Source: Owenia fusiformis (Eukaryota > Annelida > Polychaeta > Sabellida > Oweniidae). From it: a stretch of DNA of 60,000 nt. The notes under the pieces were generated by a model that made no database searches, was not told where the DNA came from, and worked only from the letters and a program-made list of their open reading frames with translations. The stretch lies in NCBI GenBank assembly GCA_903813345.2, contig CAIIXF020000012.1, forward strand, positions 64,001 through 124,000, written 5' to 3'. Both the position numbers and the translations under genes were made by a program. This document shows positions 46,690 through 58,214 of the stretch, one piece after another. Every line of letters starts with the position of its first letter. The stretch's first letter is position 1.

Positions 46690-47560
46690 TAAAATGGCCA
46701 CCATTTTTATGTGTGTTGTTTTACGTTTTTCACTATAACTCAAAAAGTACTGAATAAAAAAGCGTTTTTGTTCCTATTTGATATGTGAATTCTCAAAATT
46801 CTATAACTCAAAAAGTAGTGAAGCGTTTTTGTTCCTATTTGATATGTTTTTTTTAGTTAGTTACATACTTTATTGTCAAACTATGATACATAAATTATAC
46901 ATCAACTGACACTTTAACAAGTGTATGAAGTTGTTTTAGTGACAAAAATGAAAATTCAATAATAACTACACATATTGATAGCATATGTATGCATCTAACT
47001 TATGGCTAGTGGTGGTGGGTTGTGGCTGCCAATGTGTGTTAACGCTATTTCGGTTTAGGAAAAATGTATGGATGGAAAGGTAGATGAGGTGACAATATAT
47101 AATTATATTTCAGCAATTAAGTTTTTCTTTCTAGTCATTTTAAATTGAAGTAAAGAAGGCAAAAATCTGACATGATCTGAAATAGAATTCCAGATTCTTG
47201 GACCCTGTACTTTGATTGAATATAACCCTATTTTTGTTTTGTAAGCCCTAGCATGTAGATCATGACTTCTTCTGGTAGGATAATTGTGAAAATATTCATT
47301 TTGATTAAAATAATCATTATATAGTTTTGAATAAACAGGTTCCTGGTAAATACAACAGTAGACAAAATTCGAAACATTAAATTAACATTAAACATGTGAA
47401 TTCTCATAAGCATTAAACAGTGTATAATGACACTTGGGGTAGTAGGCAGCCATTTTGAAAAATGGCCACCATTTTTATGTGTGTTGTTTTACGTTTTTTA
47501 CTATAACTCAAAAAGTAGTGAAGCGTTTTTGTTCCTATTTGATATGTGAATTCTCATAAG
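46690..47560 (+). repeat. Direct repeats around the CR1 insertion
   Basis: AAAATGGCCACCATTTTTAT and the following AACTCAAAAAGTA...GCGTTTTTGTTCCT occur near 46691 and again near 47460. GTGTATAATGACACTTGGGG occurs near 47420 and 47570. This is a tandem repeat of about 150-bp units broken by the CR1 insertion. Confidence 0.7.
46848..47393 (-). mobile_element. CR1-like LINE 3' insertion with ATGT duplication
   Basis: Minus-strand reading without a start codon gives CIYQEPVYSKLYNDYFNQ ... NYPTRRSHDLHARAYKTK ... VQGPRIWNSISDHVRF and a stop, the C-terminus of a CR1-type reverse transcriptase. A T-run on the + strand (46848-46854) marks the tail. ATGT occurs at 46844-46847 and 47394-47397. The flanking repeat reads continuously across once the insert is removed, as shown by the uninterrupted relative at about 47460-47560. 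Confidence 0.8.
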
Positions 47561-48409
47561 CATGACATAGTGTATAATGACACTTGGGGTAGTAGGCAGC
47601 CATTTGGAAAAATGTTGTCTCTGTTAATTATTTTAAACTCAAATTCCGTTGTCATTGACGACATCGAAGACGGTATATTGTGGCGATTTACGACCACATT
47701 TGATCGAAATTGGGATTTCAAGTAATAGGTCATTACAAGAGCTGATTGCATGCACATAATTAGCTACGACAAGGTCCCATAAAACGAGGACCAAGTGATT
47801 AAAGATCTAGAGTTGAAGCGACGGTTATGTCCGCCATTTGTGACAACGGTATCTGACTTTACCGTTGTCAGCCTATTCCGTAAATAGAACCAGCTTATAT
47901 TTTAATTCAATGAAACCATAGAGATGGTGTGATTTTCAAGCAATATCTGAAAAAAATCCCAAGTTCCGACCATCCTAACTCAGCCATGTTACCACCGATC
48001 ACCTCGATTTTTGCACCAACAATGGTATTTTATCCTGATCGTATCTGTATTATTGCTTTTGCTGGATTTTTTCGAAAGTTTTTTATTCTGTATACGTTTT
48101 CTACCAAACTAGAAGATCTAACTTAAATCTGCTTACATAGTTATTTTAGGAGAGAGTCAAGGATGATGAGAAATCAGGTCAAATTTCTATCTAGGTCAAA
48201 GGTAAAAAACTAGGTCAAAACGTACTCGGAATAAAATTCATATTCCATCCCTCCCATTAAATAACCTCTATATATTACCTACATATACCTATGTACCAGG
48301 GCTAATGTGACCCATGACAAAATTGTTAATCATTATCTTGTGAATTTTTTATTCATGGAATATATCTCATATATGCATTAATTAAATGAAGAAATGAATG
48401 ATTTTATAG

Positions 48410-48574
48410 GTTGTCATTGGAGCACGTGGGGTTCTTGGCAATATGGGTCATGTTCTAAAACATGTGGGACTGGAAGGAAGGACAGAATCAGAACACGAAC
48501 GAAACAACCAGTGGGTTCAGGGTGTCTGGGGGTTTCTGTTGAAACAGGATATGTGGATTGCAGCAACCCTCCTT
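48410..48574 (+). CDS. Exon 13: TSP1 repeat A
   Basis: After GATTTTATAG it reads (G)CHWSTWGSWQYGSCSKTCGT ... RKDRIRTRTKQPVGSGC ... GYVDCSNPPC before GTAAGT. WSxWGxW, CSKTCGxG, a basic RxR ladder and the C...C spacing are a textbook TSP1 domain. Phase 1 at both ends. Confidence 0.9.
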
Positions 48575-49226
48575 GTAAGTAATAATAGTGTTTCAATGAC
48601 TCTTTGAACCTAATTACGAAATGTCCTTAATCAACGACTCATTTCATATTCACTGGCATGTAGCGGCCCTGATATCGATAAATTCTACACGCAATATAAC
48701 CCGATACTACATGCTTGGTTAAAACTTTACACGAAAAAGCTTCGATATCCGGGCATTTACTCTTACACTGAACTGAAAATAGCATCGTCTAAACGTGTAT
48801 GTGTTGGCTTCCGGGTAAGTTTATCAACATTTATACTCAATTGAAAGAGCAGTCGTGCTTATATCGTGTACCAGTTTGATTTATTTATATGTGTGTGTAT
48901 TTATAACACGATAGCCTAGTAATACCGTGTCGTTAGAACAACTGCTAGATATCGAACTGATGACCCGAAATTACATTATTGGACTGGTCGCGCATCTGAT
49001 ATTAAATGATTACTTTGCATTGAATCTGATATTAACTTGCAACCCAATACCATGACTTTACATTTGAATGATAACACGGCCTCATATTCTAATCCATTAT
49101 ACGTCCATTGCAGGCCAAAAATGTTTCAATGTGGATATTGTAATGCACACGAGAATACATTGATTCGTATATTGATCATACATCAATTGAACATGGAGAT
49201 TTTCCTGTTATGACGTGCAAGGACCT

Positions 49227-50105
49227 GGGGACAATTCGGGAAATACGGGCTAATCTCCGCTTTAAGCGTTAATATCTGCCTTATTTAAAAAGCTAACTAT
49301 ATGCATTATATATCATTTTGAAGTATTTTTTATTTGCATTTCACTGAAATTATTTTTCCTTGAAAAGTGTGATGGGATCTACCATATTTTTTAAGTTAAA
49401 TGTACTCCGACATCGTCAAATACGCTGTAAGGCGTAACATTTCACGCTTACTCGGTTCGTTGAAATCAGGATAACTTTTGAATTACTGATCAGAATTTTA
49501 CTAAAATTTCACATTTTATTCATTGAAACATGTGCTTTTATGACGTCACAATTGCCTAGCGGCTACAGTTCAAATCGTCTTATATGAACGCTTTTAAGAT
49601 TTTCAAAATTGTGTAAGGTTTTGAAGGCGAGGGAGACAAGCAATAAGTTTACCTTTATTTAACCTTCTAATTTAGGTCTGATTTCAAAAAAAATTTAACT
49701 ACACAATATTGTCATGGCGAAATTTACACAACAATAACCGATTTCTTTATTTTTCAAATAATAAGAGAATAAGAGTTGCTTTTAGAGACTTGAAAAAATG
49801 TAACGCATCGATTTTTTACCTCAAATCCCATACATAGCAATTTTTACTAACACCCGAGTGGATTTCCTAACCGTTTTTCAAAAATCAAAAACATTTTAGA
49901 AATATTGTCCTTGAGATCTTCTTGCTCTGTGAATTTCACCTGGATTGAATAAGAATAAAGCATCTTATTTTTAGGTTGACTAAACTTGACAAAATGTAAC
50001 GCTTGTCGTTTTTGACGTTATAATGCTGATTGCGCCCTATACTGGCCATTGTATTGTTTTGGTATTTTGACGCCATAATGTTACTCTAATTGTCCCCAGT
50101 TTCGT
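49227..50105. repeat. Inner inverted repeat, possible nested MITE
   Basis: CTGGGGACAATT at about 49227 is inverted as AATTGTCCCCAG at about 50094. The segment between contains several TGTAACGC/GCGTTA words. Ends and target duplication are not certain. Confidence 0.4.
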
Positions 50106-50457
50106 GCGACGTGTATGTACACTTTTCCCAAACCTGTGGAATAGACAAGATGCGAGTAGAAATTATCTTGATTTACGTCATCAAATATTCAAAATTCATT
50201 TTTTGAAAAAATTCGAAATCATCGAATATCACTTTTTAAGACGTGATATTCGATAGTTTAAAAGTGATATTCGATGGTTTGTAAATTGTTTACTAAAATA
50301 TGATATCTTGGTCACATATCAAATATATCATCATGTGATATTCGATCTATATCATTGCAACCATGGGATATAGAGGATATCCTATGATTTATGAGAGATA
50401 TGATTTTTATCCACGAATGAATATGATATCTTGAGTATGTTTCCCACATGCTCTGGT

Positions 50458-50720
50458 GTGTTACTTGCAAAATATGTTATCATTTTCAAAAAAAATTCTA
50501 AATTTTTCCAAATTTGTTTTCAATTTTTTCAAAAATGAAAAAGAAAATTTCCAAAAAATTTTTTCCCCAATTTTTTTCCCAAATTTTTTTTACCTTTTTT
50601 TGGCATACTTTTTTTCAGAATATTTTCAAAACTTTTTTTTCAAATTTTTTTCAAAACTTTTTTTTTCAAATTTTTTTCAAATTTTTTTTTCCGAGTTTAT
50701 TTTTAACATTTTTTTGAGCA
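50458..50720 (+). repeat. T-rich low-complexity tract
   Basis: About 260 bases of alternating T-runs and CAAAA/CCAAA words. The F-rich open frames here are compositional and were not called as genes. Confidence 0.85.
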
Positions 50721-50739
50721 GAACATACGATTTATATGT

Positions 50740-51970
50740 CCCGGAGCTCCGTCGGAGCGGGACATACGAAAAATATTTGCCGGATATGGAATATATTCCC
50801 GGTTGATATGCCCCTGAAACCTTATCAGGTATGGAATACATAAGGGTTATGTACAGGGAGGTCTTGGATATGGGGTTTATCCAGAGGGAGATATGCATAT
50901 TTACCTGAGGGACCGTAGGGACCGAAGGTAGATGTGCATATCTCACGAGGGATGAATCCCATATCTAAGCCGACCGAACATAACTGCTTTCCTATACCAA
51001 GTAGAGTTTTCAAGGGCATATGGCCATTTCAATAGTACAAGGTGTAAAAATAAACAAATCATTCATATGCACAGTCATTTTATTGCATTACCGGAAGCGG
51101 GAAGATATGCACCGAAGCGGGAGATATGGCGGGAGATATGGAGGTTCTGGATATGGAAACCTCAAAATCAGGATACAGGATATATCTTACCAACTTATCT
51201 CCCTAAAACTCTACTTGGCATATGATAAATATAGGTTATTTACTGGGTGGGATTGAATATGGGTTTTATTCCGAGGGACAATATGATATTGACTGAAGGG
51301 TAATATAATATTGACCGAGAGCACAGCAACCGAGTGTCAATATCATATTGCCCAAGGTCAATATCATATTTTCCGAGGAATAAAACCCATATTCAATCCT
51401 GACCAGAAATAACCTATTTATTCCATAATACATCCCTCTAGAATGTTACATTTGGATAATGCAAACGTTATATTAATAAATGCACATTGTTTGAAAAATA
51501 AAATAAATAAATAAAATAACCGGGAAACTAAAAAATAGGTCAATACGCTCCAATAAGATTTTTTCACGGGGACAATACGATTTTTCATGTAATACGCTCC
51601 AATACGATTTTTTTCACGGGGACAATACGATTTTTTCATGTAATACGCTCCAATACGATTTTTTCCCGGGGACAATACAATTTTTTCATGTAATACGATT
51701 CAATACGATTTTAATTCCTTCATATTTCCCTGGGCACACAGTAGTATTATGGAATAAAATATATTTTCCCTCGGGACCTGCGGCCCTCGGACAGATATAT
51801 TATATTTGCCTCGGGGTAATCCCAATATCCTGAACCTCATATAGGATAATCTCTATATCTACCTGATGGACCATAGGGACCGAAGGTAGACGTGCATATC
51901 TCACGAGGGATAAACCCCATATCCAAACCGACCGCACATATCTGCTTTATCATATACCAAGTAGTTTTCT
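50740..51970. repeat. Palindrome-rich repeat block with a 57-bp tandem repeat
   Basis: TAGGGACCGAAGGTAGA and CATATCTCACGAGGGAT occur near 50910 and again near 51880 in the same orientation. An inverted pair built on GTCAATATCATATTG words is centred near 51320. From 51540 to 51715, AATACGCTCCAATACGATTT with TTTTTCACGGGGACAATACG repeats three to four times. Confidence 0.75.
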
Positions 51971-52802
51971 AAAAAATTAATCTTATTTCCTTTTTTGAAT
52001 TTTTTAAATTTTTTATTTTTATTCTCTACTCTACTTGTCAAAGGATAATAGACGATAAATATATATATATATAGTTTAGCATGATATGTACTTCTTTCTG
52101 TAATTGGAATACGATTCTAATATAGAAGCAACACATACGTATTCCCGGGGAACCATAAATATTTTGTGTAGGGTGTGGACATTTTTCTTTTCATTTCTCT
52201 AAAATCAGATTATTTTCATAAAATCCATACAAAGTTGGGCCTAAGCCTCTATTTTCGTATTCTGCATGTTAAGATATTTATAATGTAAAACCTAAGAGAT
52301 AAATTCAATGTCTTCAATTGAGAATAAGTATAGGTAAATGTGTGAATTCTGCTTGTTGTTGCACTATTTTTATAATAAACAAGGTTCGATACGCAACACT
52401 GAATAGACTGCAGTCATAGCTTAGTTGTAAAGAAAACAAAAGAAGTTGGGACGTGGTCATGCTTGATTATGTTTCTTTTATATATCACCGTTTGCATTCG
52501 TTGAAATCGGCCTGCATTGATTTCAAGAGGTGGTCGGTGTACAAGGTCATATGTTTGAGTTATTGGTTTAATGATAAATGTGACCCTTGAATGCGTTAGG
52601 CTTTATGTATGCGTGAAACAAATACTCCAATGGCCTAATCTCAATTTGCCTACAAACAACATAACATTGAAATGATGGTCATCTGCATATTAACTTCCGC
52701 ACCACACGTCTAACTTCGACACAATTCAGTAAAGTATCCAGTATCGCTTAAATCGCTACATGCCAGTGATATTGGCCAATTTAGAAATGAATGATTTTAT
52801 AG

Positions 52803-52979
52803 GTTGTCATTGGAGCGCATGGGGTTCATGGCAATATGGGTCATGTTCTAAAACATGTGGAACTGGACGGAAGAACAGACAAAGAACACGAACGAAACGA
52901 CCAGGGGGTTCGGGATGTCCGGGGTTGTCTATTGAAAAAGGATATGTGGAGTGTCGCAACACTAACAGCTTTGCTTGTG
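52803..52979 (+). CDS. Exon 14: TSP1 repeat B
   Basis: Reads CHWSAWGSWQYGSCSKTCGT ... RQRTRTKRPGGSGCPGL ... GYVECRNTNSFAC, followed by the donor G|GTGAGT. It is close to repeat A in sequence and shares the TTTAGAAATGAATGATTTTA acceptor region. 177 bases, phase 1 at both ends. It starts 34 bases after the 4.1-kb TIR element. Confidence 0.9.
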
Positions 52980-53111
52980 GTGAGTCAAAACAATATTTCA
53001 AAGCACATCAAAAAGAGGAAACATTGAAAACGAACCCATGACAAAAACGAACCCCGAATAACCAAAATACGTTACCTATACAATCACCCGGTCTTGAATA
53101 ATTTATATCCA

Positions 53112-53190
53112 GAAAAACTGGTGAAAATTAATACTGTTCAATTAACAATTTACATCATTATCCTTGTGCAATGCAACCCTCCTTGTAAGG
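53112..53190 (+). pseudogene. Relic of a TSP1 exon 3' end
   Basis: AATGCAACCCTCCTTGTAAG at about 53168 matches the last bases and donor of repeats A and C, but the rest of the exon is missing. The preceding intron sequence equals that before the relic at 53941, which places a recombination junction here. Confidence 0.7.
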
Positions 53191-53296
53191 AATAATAGTG
53201 TTAGAAATAGGATGGCTCTTTGAACCTAATTACGAAATTTTCCTGAATCAACGACTCATTTCATATTGGCCAATTTAGAAATGAATGGTTTTATAG

Positions 53297-53464
53297 GTTG
53301 TCATTGGAGCGCATGGGGTTCATGGCAATATCGGTCATGTTCTAAAACATGTGGGACTGGTGGAAGAAAGTACAGAAGTAGAACACGAAGCAAACTCCCA
53401 GGAGGCTCAGGATGTCCAGGGGTTTCTGTTGAAACAGGATATGTGGATTGCAGCAACCCTCCTT
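53297..53464 (+). CDS. Exon 15: TSP1 repeat C
   Basis: Reads CHWSAWGSWQYRSCSKTCGT, a one-residue longer GGRKYR, then TRSKLPGGSGCPGVSVETGY and CSNPPC before GTAAGG. Acceptor and donor regions match those of repeat A. Phase 1 at both ends. Only 105 bases of intron follow before exon 16. Confidence 0.9.
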
Positions 53465-53569
53465 GTAAGGAATAATAGTGTTTCAATGACTCTTTGAACC
53501 TAATTACGAAATTTCCTTAATCAACGACTCATTTCATATTGGCCAATTTAGAAATGAATGATTTTATAG

Positions 53570-53749
53570 GTTGTCATTGGAGCAAGTGGAGTTCATGGAG
53601 TTCATATGGGTCATGTTCTTCAACATGTGGGGCTGGAAGGCAGGACAGAAGGAGAACACGAAGGAAACTACCAGGGGGTTCAGGATGTCCGGGGTTGTCT
53701 ATTGAAGAAGAATATGTAATTTGTCTTTACACCTACAACCCTGCTTGCG
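53570..53749 (+). CDS. Exon 16: TSP1 repeat D
   Basis: Reads CHWSKWSSWSSYGSCSSTCG ... RRRTRRKLPGGSGCPGL ... CLYTYNPAC then donor G|GTGAGT. WSKWSSWS is a classical tryptophan ladder and may be C-mannosylated. The downstream intron closely matches the one after repeat B, so B and D are paralogous units about 767 bp apart. The frame remains open, so a further exon is needed. Confidence 0.9.
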
Positions 53750-53940
53750 GTGAGTCAAATCAATATTTCAAAGCACATCAAAATAACATTGAACACAAAC
53801 CCATGACAAAAACAAACCCCAAATAACCAAAATACGTTACCTATACAAGCACTCGGTCTTGAATAATTGATATCCAGAAAAACTGGTGAAAATTAATACT
53901 GTTCAATTAACAATTTACATCATTATCCTTGTGCAATGCA

Positions 53941-54044
53941 ACCCTCGTACGGAAGCAGAAAACGAACGAAACAATCATTGGGTTCAGGATGTCCGGGGGT
54001 TTCTATTGAAACAAGATCAATTGGTTGCAATAACCTTCCTTGCG
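53941..54044 (+). pseudogene. TSP1 repeat E, 3' half only
   Basis: RKRTKQSLGSGCPGVSIETR and CNNLPC followed by GGTGAGT keep the last half of a TSP1 exon with an intact donor. The 5' half with the WxxW segment and acceptor is gone. It is a dead exon from unequal recombination. Confidence 0.8.
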
Positions 54045-56776
54045 GTGAGTCAAAACAGTATTTCAAAGCACATCAACAAGGAGAAACATTGAAAACAAAC
54101 CCATGACAAATAGTCCATTGTATGAAATCTCTAGGACGTCCAATAAAGGAGCTGAAGCACATTATAGCGCAGCGATATTATACCTAATATTAACATCATT
54201 TTATTATTACCGTTTAATATATTTCCAAGGGAAAGATCAATACCCGGGAAGTCTCAGTTCGTTCAGTGCAACTGCGCGCGCACGCATAAATGTGATTATC
54301 CAATAATTATTAGAGGAGAGACATTCAAGCTTATTTTCGTCACTAGGCGCGACCCAGGGCTGATGTCTTAAGGACATTTCGTTAAATACCAGCCATTCGA
54401 CGGATAATTGGTAAGAGTTTGCGATCTTATAATGTATAACTGTCACTCAGACACATATTTTGACACGATTCTGTGGGAAATAAGCTTTGAACCGAGAGAT
54501 ATTCACGATTGATATGCAAATTTTTGATTGTGCCATTGCTTTTCAATTGTACAATCCATGTATTGATAGAAGTAGCAATAAGGCAGATTGTTTTACCTTC
54601 AATACATGACGGATACACTACATATTGGTCTATTAAATACCATTTTGTGCCCTAAATAGTACTTATATTTCCATCCATTGCCTGAAGCCTGGGTGTGTTC
54701 CTATCTTCATGATGTGTGTATTGTCACATAATTGTGTATGTGATGGCCCCAACCTAGCATACCTCCGGCGGGACCTCTAGGCATACATCACTTACAATCA
54801 CCGGGGGTAAAGTAAGTATCCTGGGGGGGGGGGCGTTGCAGAATTTAACATAATTCTTGCCAATTAATCATGATCACAATCAAAATTTCAGAATAGATCA
54901 ATCAGGCAATGGTCCAAATCAAGTTATTACATTATATGATATTCAACAAGAAGTCCGGTAGAAATATAGAATATTTATACATCATACCTGAAAGTTAAAA
55001 GCTAATCTGTCAATTTGATGTCTGCTAAAGAACGTTTGCATTTGACACGAATAAAAGACTGAGTTTTTGAAATCTAGGATTTCCCAGGAAAATATGACGT
55101 CATACTAAATTAACATAAGGAATTCCCCATCGCCCTGGGTCGAGCATCGTGCGAAAACACATCCGATAAATACATGCTAATTTCTCGAGAGATGGGAAAT
55201 GTACGTATAACACGTTTATCGATTTTATTTGAAGATTTAATCAATTGTCAAGTTATTTAAATGGATAAAGTGGTCACTCTTGCTTCAATTCATAGCGTAA
55301 TCGACGGAAAGAAACAGCACCAAATTCCCATGGCCTACCCCGTATACACAGCCTATAATCACTTAATCAGCGCAGTGCCTTAAAGAGGGCGCTATAACAA
55401 ACATGTACTGCACGAAACGATTTATTCCCGGGCATTGTAACGCCCTTGATATTTCCGGCTTTTAGGCTGAATTAAGCATGTCATTAGCAGAGGTCAAAAA
55501 ATTACCAAAAACTAAAATCTCTTTTTTCACAATTAAAAGTAAACAATGCGACAGAAAATAATACCAAATGATTTTAAATATATGATTTAGGTTTCTAAGC
55601 CATGAGTTTGAGGTTATATTTCTCATTAATACAAAAATTATGTAATTAGTGCATCGACGTTTTGTATTGTTTCTCAGATATCAATGAGACAAATGGTTCA
55701 AATGAATCACTTTTATATTAGAATGACAAATGCTAAAATTATGCTAGTTTTTCAAAAATGGGTCTCAATACATTTTGAGATATGGACTGTTATTCCAGGG
55801 TGTACATTATAAACAAAGGAGGGCTTATTGCTCTTCCTTGACTAATTGGCAATTGCGACGACAGCTAAAATTATATTTCCCGTAGTTAGATATAGAATCT
55901 TCGAGAAAAATCGTCATCATTATGTTCCTAAAATGTGATGATAACCAGTAGTAATGTCAAAAAAAGAAATAACAATCAGAAAATGTGACAATAGCCAGCA
56001 GTAACGTCGAGGAATAATTGTAAGGCGTTCGATTGCATGTGGCTCTTATAGATTACCTATTTGTTATTGTCTATTGTTTGACCTCTTGCGATGATATGGA
56101 TAAATTTTGGTAATAAAATGTAAGAAAACGAATATGTTCGCAATCATAAATTACCTAAATATTCCACACAGTTTTGTTAAATCTTCTTGGCTCGTATTTG
56201 AAAAATTAAACAAAATCTGAAAAGCACACTTGGGTAATTAGACTAATTAAACACCAACATTTACAGTAAAATTATAGTAAAATTTTACATTATGATAATC
56301 TAATTTTTTGTCCGTATGCTTTGAATAATAGTATTATAAAATGTATAAAAGTTCGAATAAAAATATTTACGTATTTTGACCCCTTGTGATGAAAGACATT
56401 TTTCGACCCGAAAGCAAATTGTATTTTTTTAAAAATCAAGACGAATGCACCTCCTTAAATATTGGTCCAAATATTGCTGCGCTATAGTGTGCTATGGATC
56501 CTTTACATTGGGAAATTATCGCATTCTTCGACCCCACTTCGTCTAGAACTGTGGTCGTGCGTTTCAACAATTGGTCAGGCAGTGTTTCTACAATTTTGGA
56601 GAATATACTACGCATTGTACACTTCTAATACCTACCTCGCTACATTCCTCAAGTATTTTAGGATTCAATTCTTTTTATGCACTTGAATCACCAATTGTAT
56701 TGGTTTATCGGCAGAACGAAGAGATTTTCGTTTTACATCGGTAATATATTAGCACTTTTCAAGATGTCGGAAGAAG

Positions 56777-56887
56777 TCGGAAGGGGAGCCCCCTTCATTT
56801 GCAGAGCCCGGGTGTACCGATAGATGGAAGAATTCCATCTATTGGTACATCCGGGCTCTGCAAGTTAAGGGGGTTCCCCATTCCGAC
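56777..56887. repeat. 111-bp near-perfect palindrome
   Basis: GTCGGAAGGGGAGCCCCCTT ... TGCAGAGCCCGGGTGTACCG on the left pairs with CGGGCTCTGCA and GGGGTTCCCCATTCCGAC on the right, centred on GAATTC near 56830. Outer inverted words ACCTACCTCGCTACATTCCT (about 56630) and AGGAATGTATCGAGGTAGGT (about 56889) widen the structure. Confidence 0.85.
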
Positions 56888-58214
56888 TCAGGAATGTATC
56901 GAGGTAGGTCATTTAAGTGTGTCGATCATGCGTAGTTCCACCCCAGGTGATCAATATCCTTAGTTAAGGATATTGCTCGAGCAAGTGAGTGACCCGAGCT
57001 ATAGTTTTATTGAATCCCGATACATATTGCGGCTATTTTAACTGCAGACGGGCCAGGAGCGGAAGAAACATTAACATATTCAGATAGTATAAGGGAAGCA
57101 TGAATGTGGCGCATTCGGTGCCGAAGTATGTTTGCAACATGTTCATAATCGTTTATTCATATATGTTGGCTATTTATGCAAATCGAAGCATGGAACCAAC
57201 GTGACTTACCTTCGTCTAAGGCCACTTATAACGTGGCCTTCCATCAGAGATAAATCCCTACATGTTTTACTCTACCGGATGTGAGTCATGTCGTGCTGAT
57301 GTCGTGATCGCAAAATTTGAATTCTGAAGCCGCCATTTTTCCACATAAGAATTTGAATCGCGGGTTTTGGCTTTTTTACTTAATAGAAAAATCCGAAACT
57401 AATAGGAAGTGATCAGTATATTAGTTGAAATGGCTGCCCGGTGATTTTCATTTTAGACGAAACCTGGACGAAAGCATGCAATATCTCACAAAGGACAGTG
57501 TTCTAATTAATTCTAATTGATGAAATATTATCATTACGATTTTTAAAATAGTTTTTAAATTTGATTTTCTTCGTGCACAAAACTCTTTTAGGTAGTAGGG
57601 TGTTCCAGATGCAACGTCTTCTAGCCAAGTAATTTGGCCAGAGACTCGAGTAAAACATGACCTCATTCTCACGATCGATGCAAAGTATCTAATCGAGTGG
57701 TTTTTGGCTTTCTGTTTAGTCAGTGAAAGATTCTCTAGCCGTGGTTTAACGCACAGTAGACGTAAAAAGTGTGTGTCAACTCGTGCTACACGTGAATCCA
57801 AGCCATTTGTTTGCATAAGCGTAATAGAAGGCCTGGAAAGATGTATTCCATGGTACCGATCAGGAATCTCCGCTGTCCCGACGCATTGCGTAAATTAGCA
57901 TTCTTATATAGCAGCATGGGTTCTGGAAAGCCCATGATAACATAACAGCCATCCTTTGTGTAACATTGAGTACATTCATGCAGTACATTCAATTCAATTG
58001 GATCCTAGACATTGGTATTTACTCATTCTAAAATTCAAAATGAAATATTCGATTGCCGAAAAGTCTGCCAGATTACGCATGTCCTGTTAAAATGTTAGTC
58101 ATGTTAAGTCAATGTGTGACTACAGTAAATATTTCACCACCAAAAGTTTTGTTTAATTTTTGTTATCAAAAATGATGTATCGCCGTTTTTTTTGAATTAG
58201 ACTACCGTAGTGAA

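Larger units (their letters stand above)
44433..47880. mobile_element. 3.4-kb block bounded by 68-bp inverted repeats
   Basis: CGGAATAGCCTGACAACGGT at 44433 begins a stretch to about 44500 that recurs in reverse at 47813-47880 with few mismatches. GACAACGGTA words recur inside at about 44660-44755. The block contains a mariner-like MITE, a small hairpin and a CR1 insertion. No target duplication or transposase was recognised. Confidence 0.65.
48651..52768. mobile_element. 4.1-kb TIR element between TSP1 exons
   Basis: CACTGGCATGTAGCG at 48651-48665 is perfectly inverted at 52754-52768. ATATT flanks both sides (48646-48650, 52769-52773). The same intron sequence without the insert, CATTTCATATTGGCCAATTT, is present between later TSP1 exons (about 53260-53280 and 53530-53550), so the insertion boundaries are certain. 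The 4118-bp interior is non-coding and repeat-rich. The superfamily is unclear; a 5-bp duplication and CAC start are compatible with Transib- or CMC-related elements but do not prove either. Confidence 0.85.
9204..53749 (+). other. Host gene: secreted CCP3-TSP1-VWD-C8-TIL-TSP1(4) protein (gene span)
   Basis: Sixteen exons were assembled by eye from splice sites, phase matching and domain recognition. They give about 2482 coding bases (about 827 residues) with no stop, ending in an open phase-1 donor at 53749. Order: signal peptide, three sushi/CCP domains, TSP1-like, VWD in four exons, C8 in two, TIL in one, then four single-exon TSP1 domains. VWD-C8-TIL is the standard block of von Willebrand factor, gel-forming mucins, SCO-spondin and zonadhesin. 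The protein is therefore probably a disulphide-rich extracellular, mucus or matrix protein; a defence or adhesion role is only inferred from CCP and TSP1 modules. Orthology to a named gene is not claimed. A further 3' end is expected outside the window. Confidence 0.8.

Noticed and set aside
50456-50806. Phe-rich frames of 116 and 67 codons
   Set aside because: Compositional artefact of a T-rich low-complexity tract.
57448-57816. 122-codon minus-strand frame
   Set aside because: Basic, open and without a start region or a motif I can place with confidence. It may be a retroelement remnant, but I could not support a call.
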